Source: an uncultured Synergistia bacterium (GTDB lineage: Bacteria > Eremiobacterota > SpSt-956 > JAKJGF01). Taken from it: a DNA stretch of 8,278 nt. The notes below the pieces were generated by a model. That model saw only the letters and a program-made list of their open reading frames with translations. It was not told the DNA's origin and searched no databases. Below, one piece after another: positions 1-5,566 of this stretch. The stretch covers positions 1 through 8,278 of the forward strand of contig CALARM010000891.1 of the NCBI GenBank assembly GCA_937888925.1, read 5' to 3'. Positions within the stretch are counted from its first letter, which is position 1, and the number at the start of each line of letters is the position of its first letter. Position numbers and translations under genes: made by a program.

Positions 1-1
1 A

Positions 2-163
2 AAAAAAATATATAATGACAGACAGGAATTATACAAAAAAAACGATTTTGAAATCGATGCTGATAAAGAATTACCTGAAGTAATGAAAAGACTTACGGAG
101 ATTCTGGAGATTTTAATTCACCACTCACTAAATTATCCATTACAAGAAAAGCATTTCTTCTGA
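2..163 (+). CDS. C-terminal fragment, shikimate kinase-like (5' end outside window)
   Basis: The frame is open from the window's left edge to a TGA at 161-163, giving 53 residues with no start. The segment DRQELYKKNDFEIDAD followed by an amphipathic helix (ELPEVMKRLTEIL) matches the C-terminal pattern of shikimate kinases as I recall it: R-x-x-L-Y, a few residues, then Asp, a beta strand ending in Asp, then a closing helix. E. coli AroK shows the same order around ERNPLYEEIAD. Shikimate kinase phosphorylates the 3-hydroxyl of shikimate in aromatic amino acid synthesis in the cytoplasm. The P-loop and shikimate-binding half lie outside the window, so the assignment rests on one short block. 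The last 15-20 residues after the helix look like read-through past the usual family end, and they overlap the 3' end of the convergent QueG-like gene. Confidence 0.45.
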   Translation, partial: KKIYNDRQELYKKNDFEIDADKELPEVMKRLTEILEILIHHSLNYPLQEKHFF

Positions 164-1049
164 GTGCGTCAAAATCTACAAATCCTGCAGAAATCTGATT
201 ACCTTTATAGATGTGCCTGAATTCTTCTTCAGAAAGTTTTAGAAAGGGAAGAAGAGGAATCTTAAAACCGATAAATCCCCAGGGAGAAACTTCTTTCACA
301 GGTATTATGGTTTTATTCTGAGGGCATAGATCCTGGCAGGTAGAACACCCGTATAATCGTCTTCCCCAGAGTTTTTTATAATATTCCGGTATAATTTCTT
401 TCTTTCTCCCGCTTATATATTGGAAACATCTTTTCCTGTCAATAATATAAGGTTTTATGATTGCTCCTGCAGGGCAGTTTTCCATACAAATATTACAGGA
501 TGCGCATTTATTTTGCTCCGAAGGTTTATCGGCAGGTAATTCTATATCTGTAATAATACCTCCAAGAATTATTCTTGAACCATATTCTTCCGTATAAACA
601 ACAGAGTTTTTACCGTAAAAGCCGATACCTGCTCTTACGGCAAGAGGTTTTTCTGCAAGTGGGCCATTGACGAATATTTTAAAATTTCCATTGGTATATG
701 TTTTTATAACTTTTACAATTTTCTGAAGTTTTTTTCTCAGGAATTTATAGTTATTTCTTACAGTATAAAGGGCAATTTCACCATATGGTTCAGAAGGAAT
801 CTGATTGTATTCTTCATAATAACAGAGTGCTGTCATTATGATTGATTTGCCTTCAGGCATAAAAGAGACGGGAGAACAGAAAGAATCTATCTTTTCTTCA
901 TTCCATCTTTCATCTTCCTGTATATATCCTTCCTTTAAAAAAGTCTTAATTTTTTCTTTTTCTTCAGAAAGATCTTCAGCAGTAGTTATACCTGCTTTTA
1001 TACCAAGATTATAAGCTTCTTTTTTTATTCTCTCACAGATTGTTTCCAT
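93..1049 (-). CDS. QueG-family (epoxyqueuosine reductase-like) double 4Fe-4S protein, divergent
   Basis: The protein has 318 residues. True QueG is a cytoplasmic cobalamin- and 4Fe-4S-dependent enzyme that reduces epoxyqueuosine to queuosine in tRNA. Family architecture is clear: the N-terminal half carries the SIIMTALCY strand (69-77) and the AEKPLAVRAGIGFYGKNS block (132-149). A two-cluster ferredoxin part follows with C182, C185, C188, C192-P, then C208, then C235, C238, C242-P, giving all eight cluster cysteines. The segment LRRNAFLVMDN near the C-terminus matches the family's LRRNA helix, and the HEAT-like tail of long QueGs is missing. Several usual active-site positions differ: the family D-S/T-(A/G)-P reads V127-N-G-P, and R-Y-A-x-G-x-D-Y-H reads L-Y-T-V-R-N-N-Y-K. 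The conserved Asp thought to be the proton donor is therefore absent, and a paralogue with another substrate is possible. No Shine-Dalgarno sequence precedes the ATG. The last ten residues look acquired and overlap the convergent gene. Confidence 0.8.
   Translation of the reverse strand: METICERIKKEAYNLGIKAGITTAEDLSEEKEKIKTFLKEGYIQEDERWNEEKIDSFCSPVSFMPEGKSIIMTALCYYEEYNQIPSEPYGEIALYTVRNNYKFLRKKLQKIVKVIKTYTNGNFKIFVNGPLAEKPLAVRAGIGFYGKNSVVYTEEYGSRIILGGIITDIELPADKPSEQNKCASCNICMENCPAGAIIKPYIIDRKRCFQYISGRKKEIIPEYYKKLWGRRLYGCSTCQDLCPQNKTIIPVKEVSPWGFIGFKIPLLPFLKLSEEEFRHIYKGNQISAGFVDFDALRRNAFLVMDNLVSGELKSPESP
117..129. repeat. 13-nt repeat shared with 5554-5566
   Basis: The sequence ttcaccactcact occurs here and again at 5554-5566. 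Here it lies inside the overlap of two convergent gene ends. There it lies at the stop codon of a kinase gene and the start of its spacer. A single 13-mer match can arise by chance in a window this size, so significance rests on its position and on resemblance to the other short spacer repeats in the window. Confidence 0.35.
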
Positions 1050-1061
1050 ATTTTGTCATGT

Positions 1062-1067
1062 ATTATA
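1062..1067 (-). promoter_or_regulatory. Possible -10 box for the QueG-like gene
   Basis: On the minus strand this reads TATAAT, a perfect sigma70 -10 hexamer, 12 bp upstream of the ATG at 1049. A transcript starting at the usual distance would have a leader of only a few bases. That fits the absence of a Shine-Dalgarno sequence and would mean a nearly leaderless mRNA. No convincing -35 lies 16-18 bp upstream (the 17-bp position reads TTTATT), and the region is very AT-rich, so chance is a real alternative. Confidence 0.3.
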
Positions 1068-1132
1068 TCTAAATATTTCGACAAAATAAAGGTTTTTTTA
1101 TATAAAAATAGAATTTTATATAAGGAATAATT

Positions 1133-1161
1133 TTGATGACCTGAGCATAAGCCTGTATAGT
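1133..1161 (+). promoter_or_regulatory. Sigma70-type promoter for the zinc-ribbon gene
   Basis: TTGATG at 1133-1138 and TATAGT at 1156-1161 are separated by exactly 17 bp, close to the TTGACA-17-TATAAT consensus. Transcription would begin near 1168. That leaves a leader of about 75 nt that includes the palindromic repeat at 1191-1214 and the ribosome binding site at 1231-1235. The promoter is the only good candidate I see in the 193-bp divergent spacer for the plus-strand gene. Confidence 0.55.
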
Positions 1162-1190
1162 GAAGTTCACAGTAAATTACAGATAATCCT

Positions 1191-1214
1191 CGCGTAACGC
1201 GTGACAAGTCACGC
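1191..1214. repeat. Palindromic heptad-like repeat in the 5' leader
   Basis: Two nested inverted repeats are visible: CGCG-TAA-CGCG (1191-1201) and GCGTGAC-AA-GTCACGC (1199-1214, a perfect 7-bp stem with a 2-nt loop). The stretch also reads as degenerate heptads (cgcgtaa, cgcgtga, caagtca, cgcaaca). The 9-mer cgcgtaacg recurs at 5496-5504 in another spacer. It is GC-rich against AT-rich surroundings and lies between the predicted promoter and the ribosome binding site. It has no T-run, so it is not a standard terminator. It may be a dispersed spacer repeat or a binding palindrome. Confidence 0.6.
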
Positions 1215-1230
1215 AACACGATAACTAAAA

Positions 1231-1235
1231 AGGAG
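1231..1235 (+). promoter_or_regulatory. Ribosome binding site of the zinc-ribbon gene
   Basis: AGGAG with a 7-nt spacer to the ATG at 1243 fixes the start of the small zinc-ribbon gene. It is the clearest Shine-Dalgarno sequence in the window; the kinase genes on the other strand have weaker ones. Confidence 0.8.
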
Positions 1236-1242
1236 TAATATT

Positions 1243-1833
1243 ATGAGGCGTTGTTTCAAATGTGGTACGGAAAATACTGATGATGTATATCTCTGTGTTA
1301 AATGCAGTTTCAAATTACCGAAGTTAGATGAAAATATATCACCTCAGACAAATATTCCAAAATCTGCACGGCTATCGAAAATTCTGGAAATAAGCAACAA
1401 TTATATAGAAGGAGAAATATCTCCTGAAACAATGGTGGAAGAATTAGAACAGCAGAAAATATCTTTCAGACAGGTTCTTATGAGATTTCGCAAGATGAAT
1501 CTGCCAAAACCGTTGCAGGAAGAATTCAAAGAACAGATTGATCTTGGTATTGAAGGAATGAGTTTATTTGTCGAAGCTATGGAAACCATTCAATCCACTG
1601 CTCCTCCTCCGAAAGATGAGCCTGATGATGAACCTTTTGAACTGGATGGCGACAGTAAGAAAAAAGTTTTAAAAGCTATGGAAAAAACGAAACAGGCAAA
1701 TGAAATACTGAATGAATGTTATGAGAAGTCCTGTGAAAGTATGAGACAGGTTCAGGAAGAAGCCATGATTTACGAAGATCAGCTCGGGAATATACTTCCT
1801 GAAGAAGAGGAAGAACAGGAAGAACAGGGATAA
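1243..1833 (+). CDS. Small zinc-ribbon protein with helical body and acidic tail, unknown function
   Basis: The protein has 196 residues and I do not recognise the family beyond its N-terminus. Residues 1-24 form a C4 zinc ribbon (C4-x2-C7, C18-x2-C21), the same type as at the start of the kinase proteins on the opposite strand. A helical region follows at about 40-115, rich in Leu, Glu and Gln. Next comes a Pro/Asp-rich hinge (PPPKDEPDDEPFE, roughly 120-132) and a second charged helix that could form a coiled coil (about 136-182). It ends in an almost purely acidic tail of Glu and Gln. There is no signal peptide or membrane segment, so it is likely cytoplasmic. It has its own promoter and ribosome binding site and converges with the kinase operon, with only 6 bp between the two stop codons and no terminator between them. 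The shared ribbon and adjacency suggest an adaptor or substrate of the kinases; this is inference. Confidence 0.85.
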   Translation: MRRCFKCGTENTDDVYLCVKCSFKLPKLDENISPQTNIPKSARLSKILEISNNYIEGEISPETMVEELEQQKISFRQVLMRFRKMNLPKPLQEEFKEQIDLGIEGMSLFVEAMETIQSTAPPPKDEPDDEPFELDGDSKKKVLKAMEKTKQANEILNECYEKSCESMRQVQEEAMIYEDQLGNILPEEEEEQEEQG

Positions 1834-1839
1834 TATTTT

Positions 1840-3819
1840 CTATAAATCTGGATTTACGAAGGTGTCATGTATCTCTTTCAGATTAAGCCTGTAAGCTCTT
1901 CCTGCTTCAAAATTTACTTTATCCTGAAAAGAAGTATCTTTAAAATTAACGGTATAAATATATTCTCCAGGTTTAAAATGTTCTGACAGAGATTTTCGAG
2001 ACAGAATCGATATATTCCGGACATAATTACCTTTAAAATCTAAAGAAAGATTACTGGCTGTTTCGTTAATAAATTCAACAATGATATAAGGTTTTATTTC
2101 ATCCCTGCTGACAGTATTGACATCAAAATTTAAGAAACTGTTCTTTGCAGAATTAATTTTATCTGACCAGACTTTCTTTTTCTCACCGGGAAATCCGGCA
2201 CAGATTTCTCCGGTATTATTCAGTTCTTTTCTGGCTCTTTGCAGATCTCCAAGATGATAATAACATCTGGCAAGATAATAACTGGCTTCAGGACAATCAG
2301 GATTATATAATAAAGCTTTTTTGTAATTTTCAATAGCTTTATTCAGATATTCTAAAGATGTACCGTCGGAAAGATGTTCAAATTTTGACTTCAACATTTC
2401 TATTTCATAAAGCCCGTAAAAGACATGACCCAGCATATAATAAGCTTCATAATGATTTTTTTTTCTTTTTATACAATCATAAAAATCTTCAATAGCCTTT
2501 TTAGAATCAGCTGTTGACGATTTGTAACCCAGTGTGCCGGCAGAATCGCAGTAAGTTTTTTTCCCATCTATGGATTTTTTTAAATTACTTACCCCTTCAT
2601 TAAATACCTTCTGTATCATATATCTGTTAATAATCAGATAAGAAGAAATAATTAAAATGAAGATAAGAAAATCAAGAAAAATTTTTACCATTTTCCCTGT
2701 CCTTTTATCGGGAATCTTTTCTGAAACAGAGTCGGGACAGGTATAAACAACTTCGTCCTTCACCATCTCTTCACAGGGAAGATTTTCTTTTCTCTCTTCC
2801 TCACTTTTTTTCTCTTCATCCTTCTTTTTCTCCGACTCACTTTTCTTCATTTCTTCGGTTTTTTTAACTTCTATTCTGGAGGTTTTAAACAGCTCTTTCT
2901 TCATATATGAAGCAGAGGGATATCTTTTCTCAGGATCTGAAGCGAGACATGTATTTATTATCCTGTCCAGAGAAGGATGAACGCCAGGTAAAACCTCTTT
3001 TAAGAGTTTAATTTTACCTCCCGTAAAATTTTCTTCTTTACCTGTAAGTAGATAATACATCGTAGCACCAAGGGAAAACAGGTCACTTCTCTCACTGAAA
3101 TTTCCACTAAGTTCTTCAGGAGCACTGTATTTACCGGCAGGCAACATGCCTGTATGGGCAACTCCGGGAGACAGGAGATGAAAATCCAGTAAAACAATCC
3201 TTTTATCAGCGTCTTTAACCATTATGATATCAGGATAAATACTGCGATATACTATATGCTGATAATGGACATAGTCAAGGAGATCGAGTATCTGAATGGC
3301 CCATGATATGACGTTTTTCTGAGAAATTCCCGGTTTTCCCTCTTCTTTGAGTATTTCATAAAGAGATTTTCCTTTAAAATAGTCCATTACAAGATAATGT
3401 CTGCCTTTCTGAACAAAATAATTGGTAACTGCAGGAATAGAAGTATGGCGGATATTAGAGAAGAGCTTTATTTTATTTCTTAAAGTCTCCGTATGTTCCT
3501 TAATATTTGTTTTTCCATGGTTAAAAATAAGTTCTTTTACAAGACACATATTTTTAAATCTCAAGTCTTCAGCTATATATACAATGCCTTCGGGAGATTC
3601 TTTAAGTAAATACTGTATCTTATATGTATTGGATGTAGAATTTCTGACAAAGGGGGGAAGTTTTTTTGATAAAGATATTATTTTATATCTCCCGTCAAGT
3701 AACGTATCAGATGGGAATATGCAGGGTGGCTCAATATCAGTAATTTCACTGCCACAATGAAAACAAAATCTGGATTTTCCTATTTCATCATTTCCACAGT
3801 TAAGACAAAAATTTAACAT
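1840..3819 (-). CDS. Zinc ribbon-pseudokinase-TM-TPR membrane protein (copy B)
   Basis: The protein has 659 residues. Order of parts: C4 zinc ribbon (C5, C8, C19, C22); Ser/Thr kinase fold (about 44-312); a Lys/Glu-rich linker (317-346); one transmembrane helix (about 378-397); TPR-like helices (about 440-540, with YYMLGHVFYGLYE and SYYLARCYYHLGD); and a beta-rich C-terminal domain (about 570-659) reminiscent of PEGA-type sandwiches. The kinase fold keeps K95 and APE (233-235). It has lost the glycine loop (KESPEGIVY), the alphaC Glu (positions read N-K), the HRD Asp (Y191-R-S193), the catalytic-loop Asn (I198) and the DFG Gly (D212-F-H). It should therefore not phosphorylate. By topology, the kinase fold is cytoplasmic and the TPR part outside. 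It carries a 21-residue insertion (about 45-65) absent from the paralogue at 5566-7611. The start fits the ribbon position, but the Shine-Dalgarno is weak. It is last in the cassette, 76 bp after the FGE-like kinase gene. Confidence 0.85.
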   Translation of the reverse strand: MLNFCLNCGNDEIGKSRFCFHCGSEITDIEPPCIFPSDTLLDGRYKIISLSKKLPPFVRNSTSNTYKIQYLLKESPEGIVYIAEDLRFKNMCLVKELIFNHGKTNIKEHTETLRNKIKLFSNIRHTSIPAVTNYFVQKGRHYLVMDYFKGKSLYEILKEEGKPGISQKNVISWAIQILDLLDYVHYQHIVYRSIYPDIIMVKDADKRIVLLDFHLLSPGVAHTGMLPAGKYSAPEELSGNFSERSDLFSLGATMYYLLTGKEENFTGGKIKLLKEVLPGVHPSLDRIINTCLASDPEKRYPSASYMKKELFKTSRIEVKKTEEMKKSESEKKKDEEKKSEEERKENLPCEEMVKDEVVYTCPDSVSEKIPDKRTGKMVKIFLDFLIFILIISSYLIINRYMIQKVFNEGVSNLKKSIDGKKTYCDSAGTLGYKSSTADSKKAIEDFYDCIKRKKNHYEAYYMLGHVFYGLYEIEMLKSKFEHLSDGTSLEYLNKAIENYKKALLYNPDCPEASYYLARCYYHLGDLQRARKELNNTGEICAGFPGEKKKVWSDKINSAKNSFLNFDVNTVSRDEIKPYIIVEFINETASNLSLDFKGNYVRNISILSRKSLSEHFKPGEYIYTVNFKDTSFQDKVNFEAGRAYRLNLKEIHDTFVNPDL

Positions 3820-3851
3820 TTTTCACTCTACCCGGTCAAAATTTATTAGAT

Positions 3852-3872
3852 CTCAAGTCTCAACTCTCAACT
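3852..3872. repeat. Three tandem heptanucleotides in the intergenic spacer
   Basis: The spacer between the two copy-B genes holds ctcaagt followed by two copies of ctcaact, three perfect-register 7-bp units with one mismatch. It lies about 35 bp upstream of the start of the pseudokinase gene on the minus strand. Length variation by slippage could alter the spacer but would not change a reading frame. Confidence 0.6.
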
Positions 3873-3895
3873 CTTTAGCTACATCCTGAGTTCTA

Positions 3896-5440
3896 CTAAC
3901 AATCTATGGCACAGCGAAAACCCCTTAAAGGGCTTCGATAGTCAGGATTTTCAAAACCTCTGAAACTGCATGTTGCCAGTTGATTCTTTCCACCTCTATA
4001 TACTTTTGTTTTACCTGTTTCATAGGGTCCTCTGTAAGGATAAGGGTAATACCAGTCAGAAGTCCATTCATATATTGTACCGACCATATCCATAACACCA
4101 TAGGTACTTGCTCTGCCTGGGAAGGCTCCTACACCGGAAAGAGAAAGGTTCCCTGTAGAAAGATTCCCTGTAGAATAGTTATCCCATTCATCTCCCCATG
4201 GGTATTTTCTTCCGTCATTTCCCCTGGCAGCTTTCTCCCATTCAGCTTCAGAGGGCAGCCTCTTTCCTGCCCATTCGGCATATCTGGAAGCTTCATGCCA
4301 GTTTACGCTGACTGCAGGAAAATTCTCCATACCCTGTTTGAAATACTGTCTCCAGTGAGTAATAGCTGCTCCTGTTTCTCTTACAAATTTATCAAATTGT
4401 ATATTTGTAACAGGATATTTATCTATTAAAAAAGCTTTCACTTTTGCACTGTGTTCGGGAGATTCATTTATTTCTCCTTTATCAGAACCTATAACAAATT
4501 CTCCTCCCGGGATAAATACCATATCAGGGTAATCATCTGCTATAAGTTTTTCAAGCCTCTCGGAAGATAGAATTGCGCCGGACATATCTCTGGCAGAGGA
4601 AAATCTACTGGAAAGCTTTAACTGAATGGCTTTGTTTATCACCTTTGCCAGGTTTGATGAGAGAGATGGATTTAATTTCTCCACCGGTTCTGTATTTACA
4701 CCTTCAGGTTTAATACCTGTAAGCATATGGTGCATTGTAATGCCGAGTGAGTATATATCACTTCTCGGTTCAGGTTTTCCTTTGAGCTGTTCTAAAGCAC
4801 AGTAACCCATAGTGCCTATAGTAGTTTTTGTTGTATTACTGCCTGCACCTACAGTTCTGGCTATACCGAAATCTATAAGTATAGCTTTCCCGTCGCTCTC
4901 TCTTATCATAATATTGGACGGCTTTAAATCCCTGTAAACAACAGGAGGGTTCTGATTATGCAGATAATCCAGTATATCCAGTATCTGAAGTGACCAGTCA
5001 ATTACCCTGTCTTCTTCAAGAGGCTTACCGGCATATTCCTGAAGAATCGTTTCCACATCTTTTCCTTTTATATAATCCATGACAAGATAATACCTTCCAT
5101 GTTCCGGGAAATAATCCAGAACTACTGCAAGCCCTGTGTGGCGAAGTCTGCTCAGAAGGACGGCCTCTTCTTCAAATCGTCTTATTGCGTATTTATCACC
5201 TTCAGAGGAATGTTGCAACATTTCTTTCACAGCACATTCTCTGCCAAGTCTGATATCCATGGCAAGGTAAACATATCCCATGCCACCTTTTTTTATAATA
5301 TCTATTATTTCATATCTTCTTTCCAGTATATATCCTGCATCAATTATTCTGTCAGAAGATAAATCCATAAGAGGATGACCGCAATCAGAACAGAATCTGG
5401 CTTTAGACAAATTTTCAAAATGACATTTACTGCAGTTCAT
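3896..5440 (-). CDS. Zinc ribbon-Ser/Thr kinase-FGE-like (SUMF1) fusion (copy B)
   Basis: The protein has 514 residues from the ATG at 5440. This start is preferred to an ATG at 5473 because it puts the ribbon at the N-terminus, as in the neighbours, and is preceded by GGGGA. Parts: C4 zinc ribbon (C3, C6, C17, C20); Hanks-type kinase (about 43-292) with KKGGMGYVY, AVK (K72), alphaC Glu (E92), YRDLKPSN (D171, N176), DFG (190-192) and ALE in place of APE (215-217); FGE-like domain (about 307-514) with MVFIPGGEF, RLPSEAEWEKAARG, YGVMDMVG, EWTSDWY and GFRCA. The kinase looks catalytically competent and is soluble, with no membrane helix. In true FGE two active-site cysteines lie just after the R-G-G turn; here that stretch (483-490) has none, so aldehyde formation is unlikely. 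Cysteines 491, 510 and the terminal 514 are all kept in copy A. It probably signals together with the adjacent membrane (pseudo)kinase. Confidence 0.88.
   Translation of the reverse strand: MNCSKCHFENLSKARFCSDCGHPLMDLSSDRIIDAGYILERRYEIIDIIKKGGMGYVYLAMDIRLGRECAVKEMLQHSSEGDKYAIRRFEEEAVLLSRLRHTGLAVVLDYFPEHGRYYLVMDYIKGKDVETILQEYAGKPLEEDRVIDWSLQILDILDYLHNQNPPVVYRDLKPSNIMIRESDGKAILIDFGIARTVGAGSNTTKTTIGTMGYCALEQLKGKPEPRSDIYSLGITMHHMLTGIKPEGVNTEPVEKLNPSLSSNLAKVINKAIQLKLSSRFSSARDMSGAILSSERLEKLIADDYPDMVFIPGGEFVIGSDKGEINESPEHSAKVKAFLIDKYPVTNIQFDKFVRETGAAITHWRQYFKQGMENFPAVSVNWHEASRYAEWAGKRLPSEAEWEKAARGNDGRKYPWGDEWDNYSTGNLSTGNLSLSGVGAFPGRASTYGVMDMVGTIYEWTSDWYYPYPYRGPYETGKTKVYRGGKNQLATCSFRGFENPDYRSPLRGFRCAIDC
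4147..4176. repeat. 15-bp in-frame tandem duplication in the FGE-like domain
   Basis: Two adjacent 15-nt units (ggttccctgtagaaa and gattccctgtagaat, four mismatches) encode S-T-G-N-L twice on the minus strand. Copy A is exactly five residues shorter in this loop, so the duplication explains the length difference between the two FGE-like domains. It most likely arose by replication slippage in a surface loop. Confidence 0.6.
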
Positions 5441-5445
5441 ATATG

Positions 5446-5450
5446 TCCCC
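5446..5450 (-). promoter_or_regulatory. Weak ribosome binding site supporting the start at 5440
   Basis: The minus strand reads GGGGA, then five bases, then ATG at 5440. It is not a perfect Shine-Dalgarno sequence. The alternative ATG at 5473 has none and would add eleven residues before the zinc ribbon that the other ribbon proteins here do not have. Confidence 0.4.
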
Positions 5451-5484
5451 GGTGACAGAGGTAAGACCTCCAATGATTATAAGT

Positions 5485-5504
5485 CGTTACGCTAACGCGT
5501 AACG
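5485..5504. repeat. Perfect inverted repeat between the two cassette copies
   Basis: CGTTACGC and GCGTAACG form a perfect 8-bp stem around a TAAC loop. The spacer (5441-5565) divides the upstream kinase-TPR gene from the copy-B cassette. There is no T-run on either side, so an intrinsic terminator is unlikely. The right arm with one added base, cgcgtaacg, is identical to 1191-1199. A dispersed palindrome, an mRNA processing or stabilising hairpin, or a regulator site are the options; the sequence does not decide between them. Confidence 0.65.
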
Positions 5505-5553
5505 GGAGGAACTATAACTATTATGTAGTTGTTTCCTGGCAACCCCTTAGCTG

Positions 5554-5566
5554 TTCACCACTCACT
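5554..5566. repeat. 13-nt repeat shared with 117-129
   Basis: This is the second copy of ttcaccactcact; its last base is part of the stop codon of the kinase-TPR gene on the minus strand. On that strand it reads as heptad-like agtgagt-ggtgaac, similar in style to the other short spacer repeats. Confidence 0.35.

Noticed and set aside
1025..1219. Small minus-strand reading frame in the divergent spacer
   Set aside because: It runs across the start of the QueG-like gene, the promoter and the palindromes. Its translation looks like random low-complexity sequence and it has no ribosome binding site.
3896..4010. C-terminus of the FGE-like domain as a diversity-generating retroelement variable region
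   Set aside because: FGE-like, C-type-lectin-fold tails are known retroelement targets. However, the two copies differ in a way typical of ordinary divergence, with mixed substitutions not confined to adenine positions. There is also no reverse transcriptase or template repeat in the window.
3980..4429. 149-codon plus-strand frame opposite the FGE-like domain
   Set aside because: It is an antisense shadow of a well-supported coding region, with Cys/Ser/Phe-rich composition and no recognisable domain.
5441..5473. Earlier ATG at 5473 as the start of the FGE-fused kinase
   Set aside because: It has no Shine-Dalgarno sequence and adds eleven residues before the zinc ribbon, while the neighbouring ribbon proteins start within a few residues of the first Cys.
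5485..5504. Rho-independent terminator between the two cassette copies
   Set aside because: The stem is perfect but no T-run follows it on either strand, so it was kept only as an inverted repeat.
5506..5545. Promoter in the spacer before the copy-B cassette (TTGCCA with TATAGT on the minus strand)
   Set aside because: The best pair is separated by 20 bp, too long for a normal sigma70 promoter, and nearer pairs match poorly.
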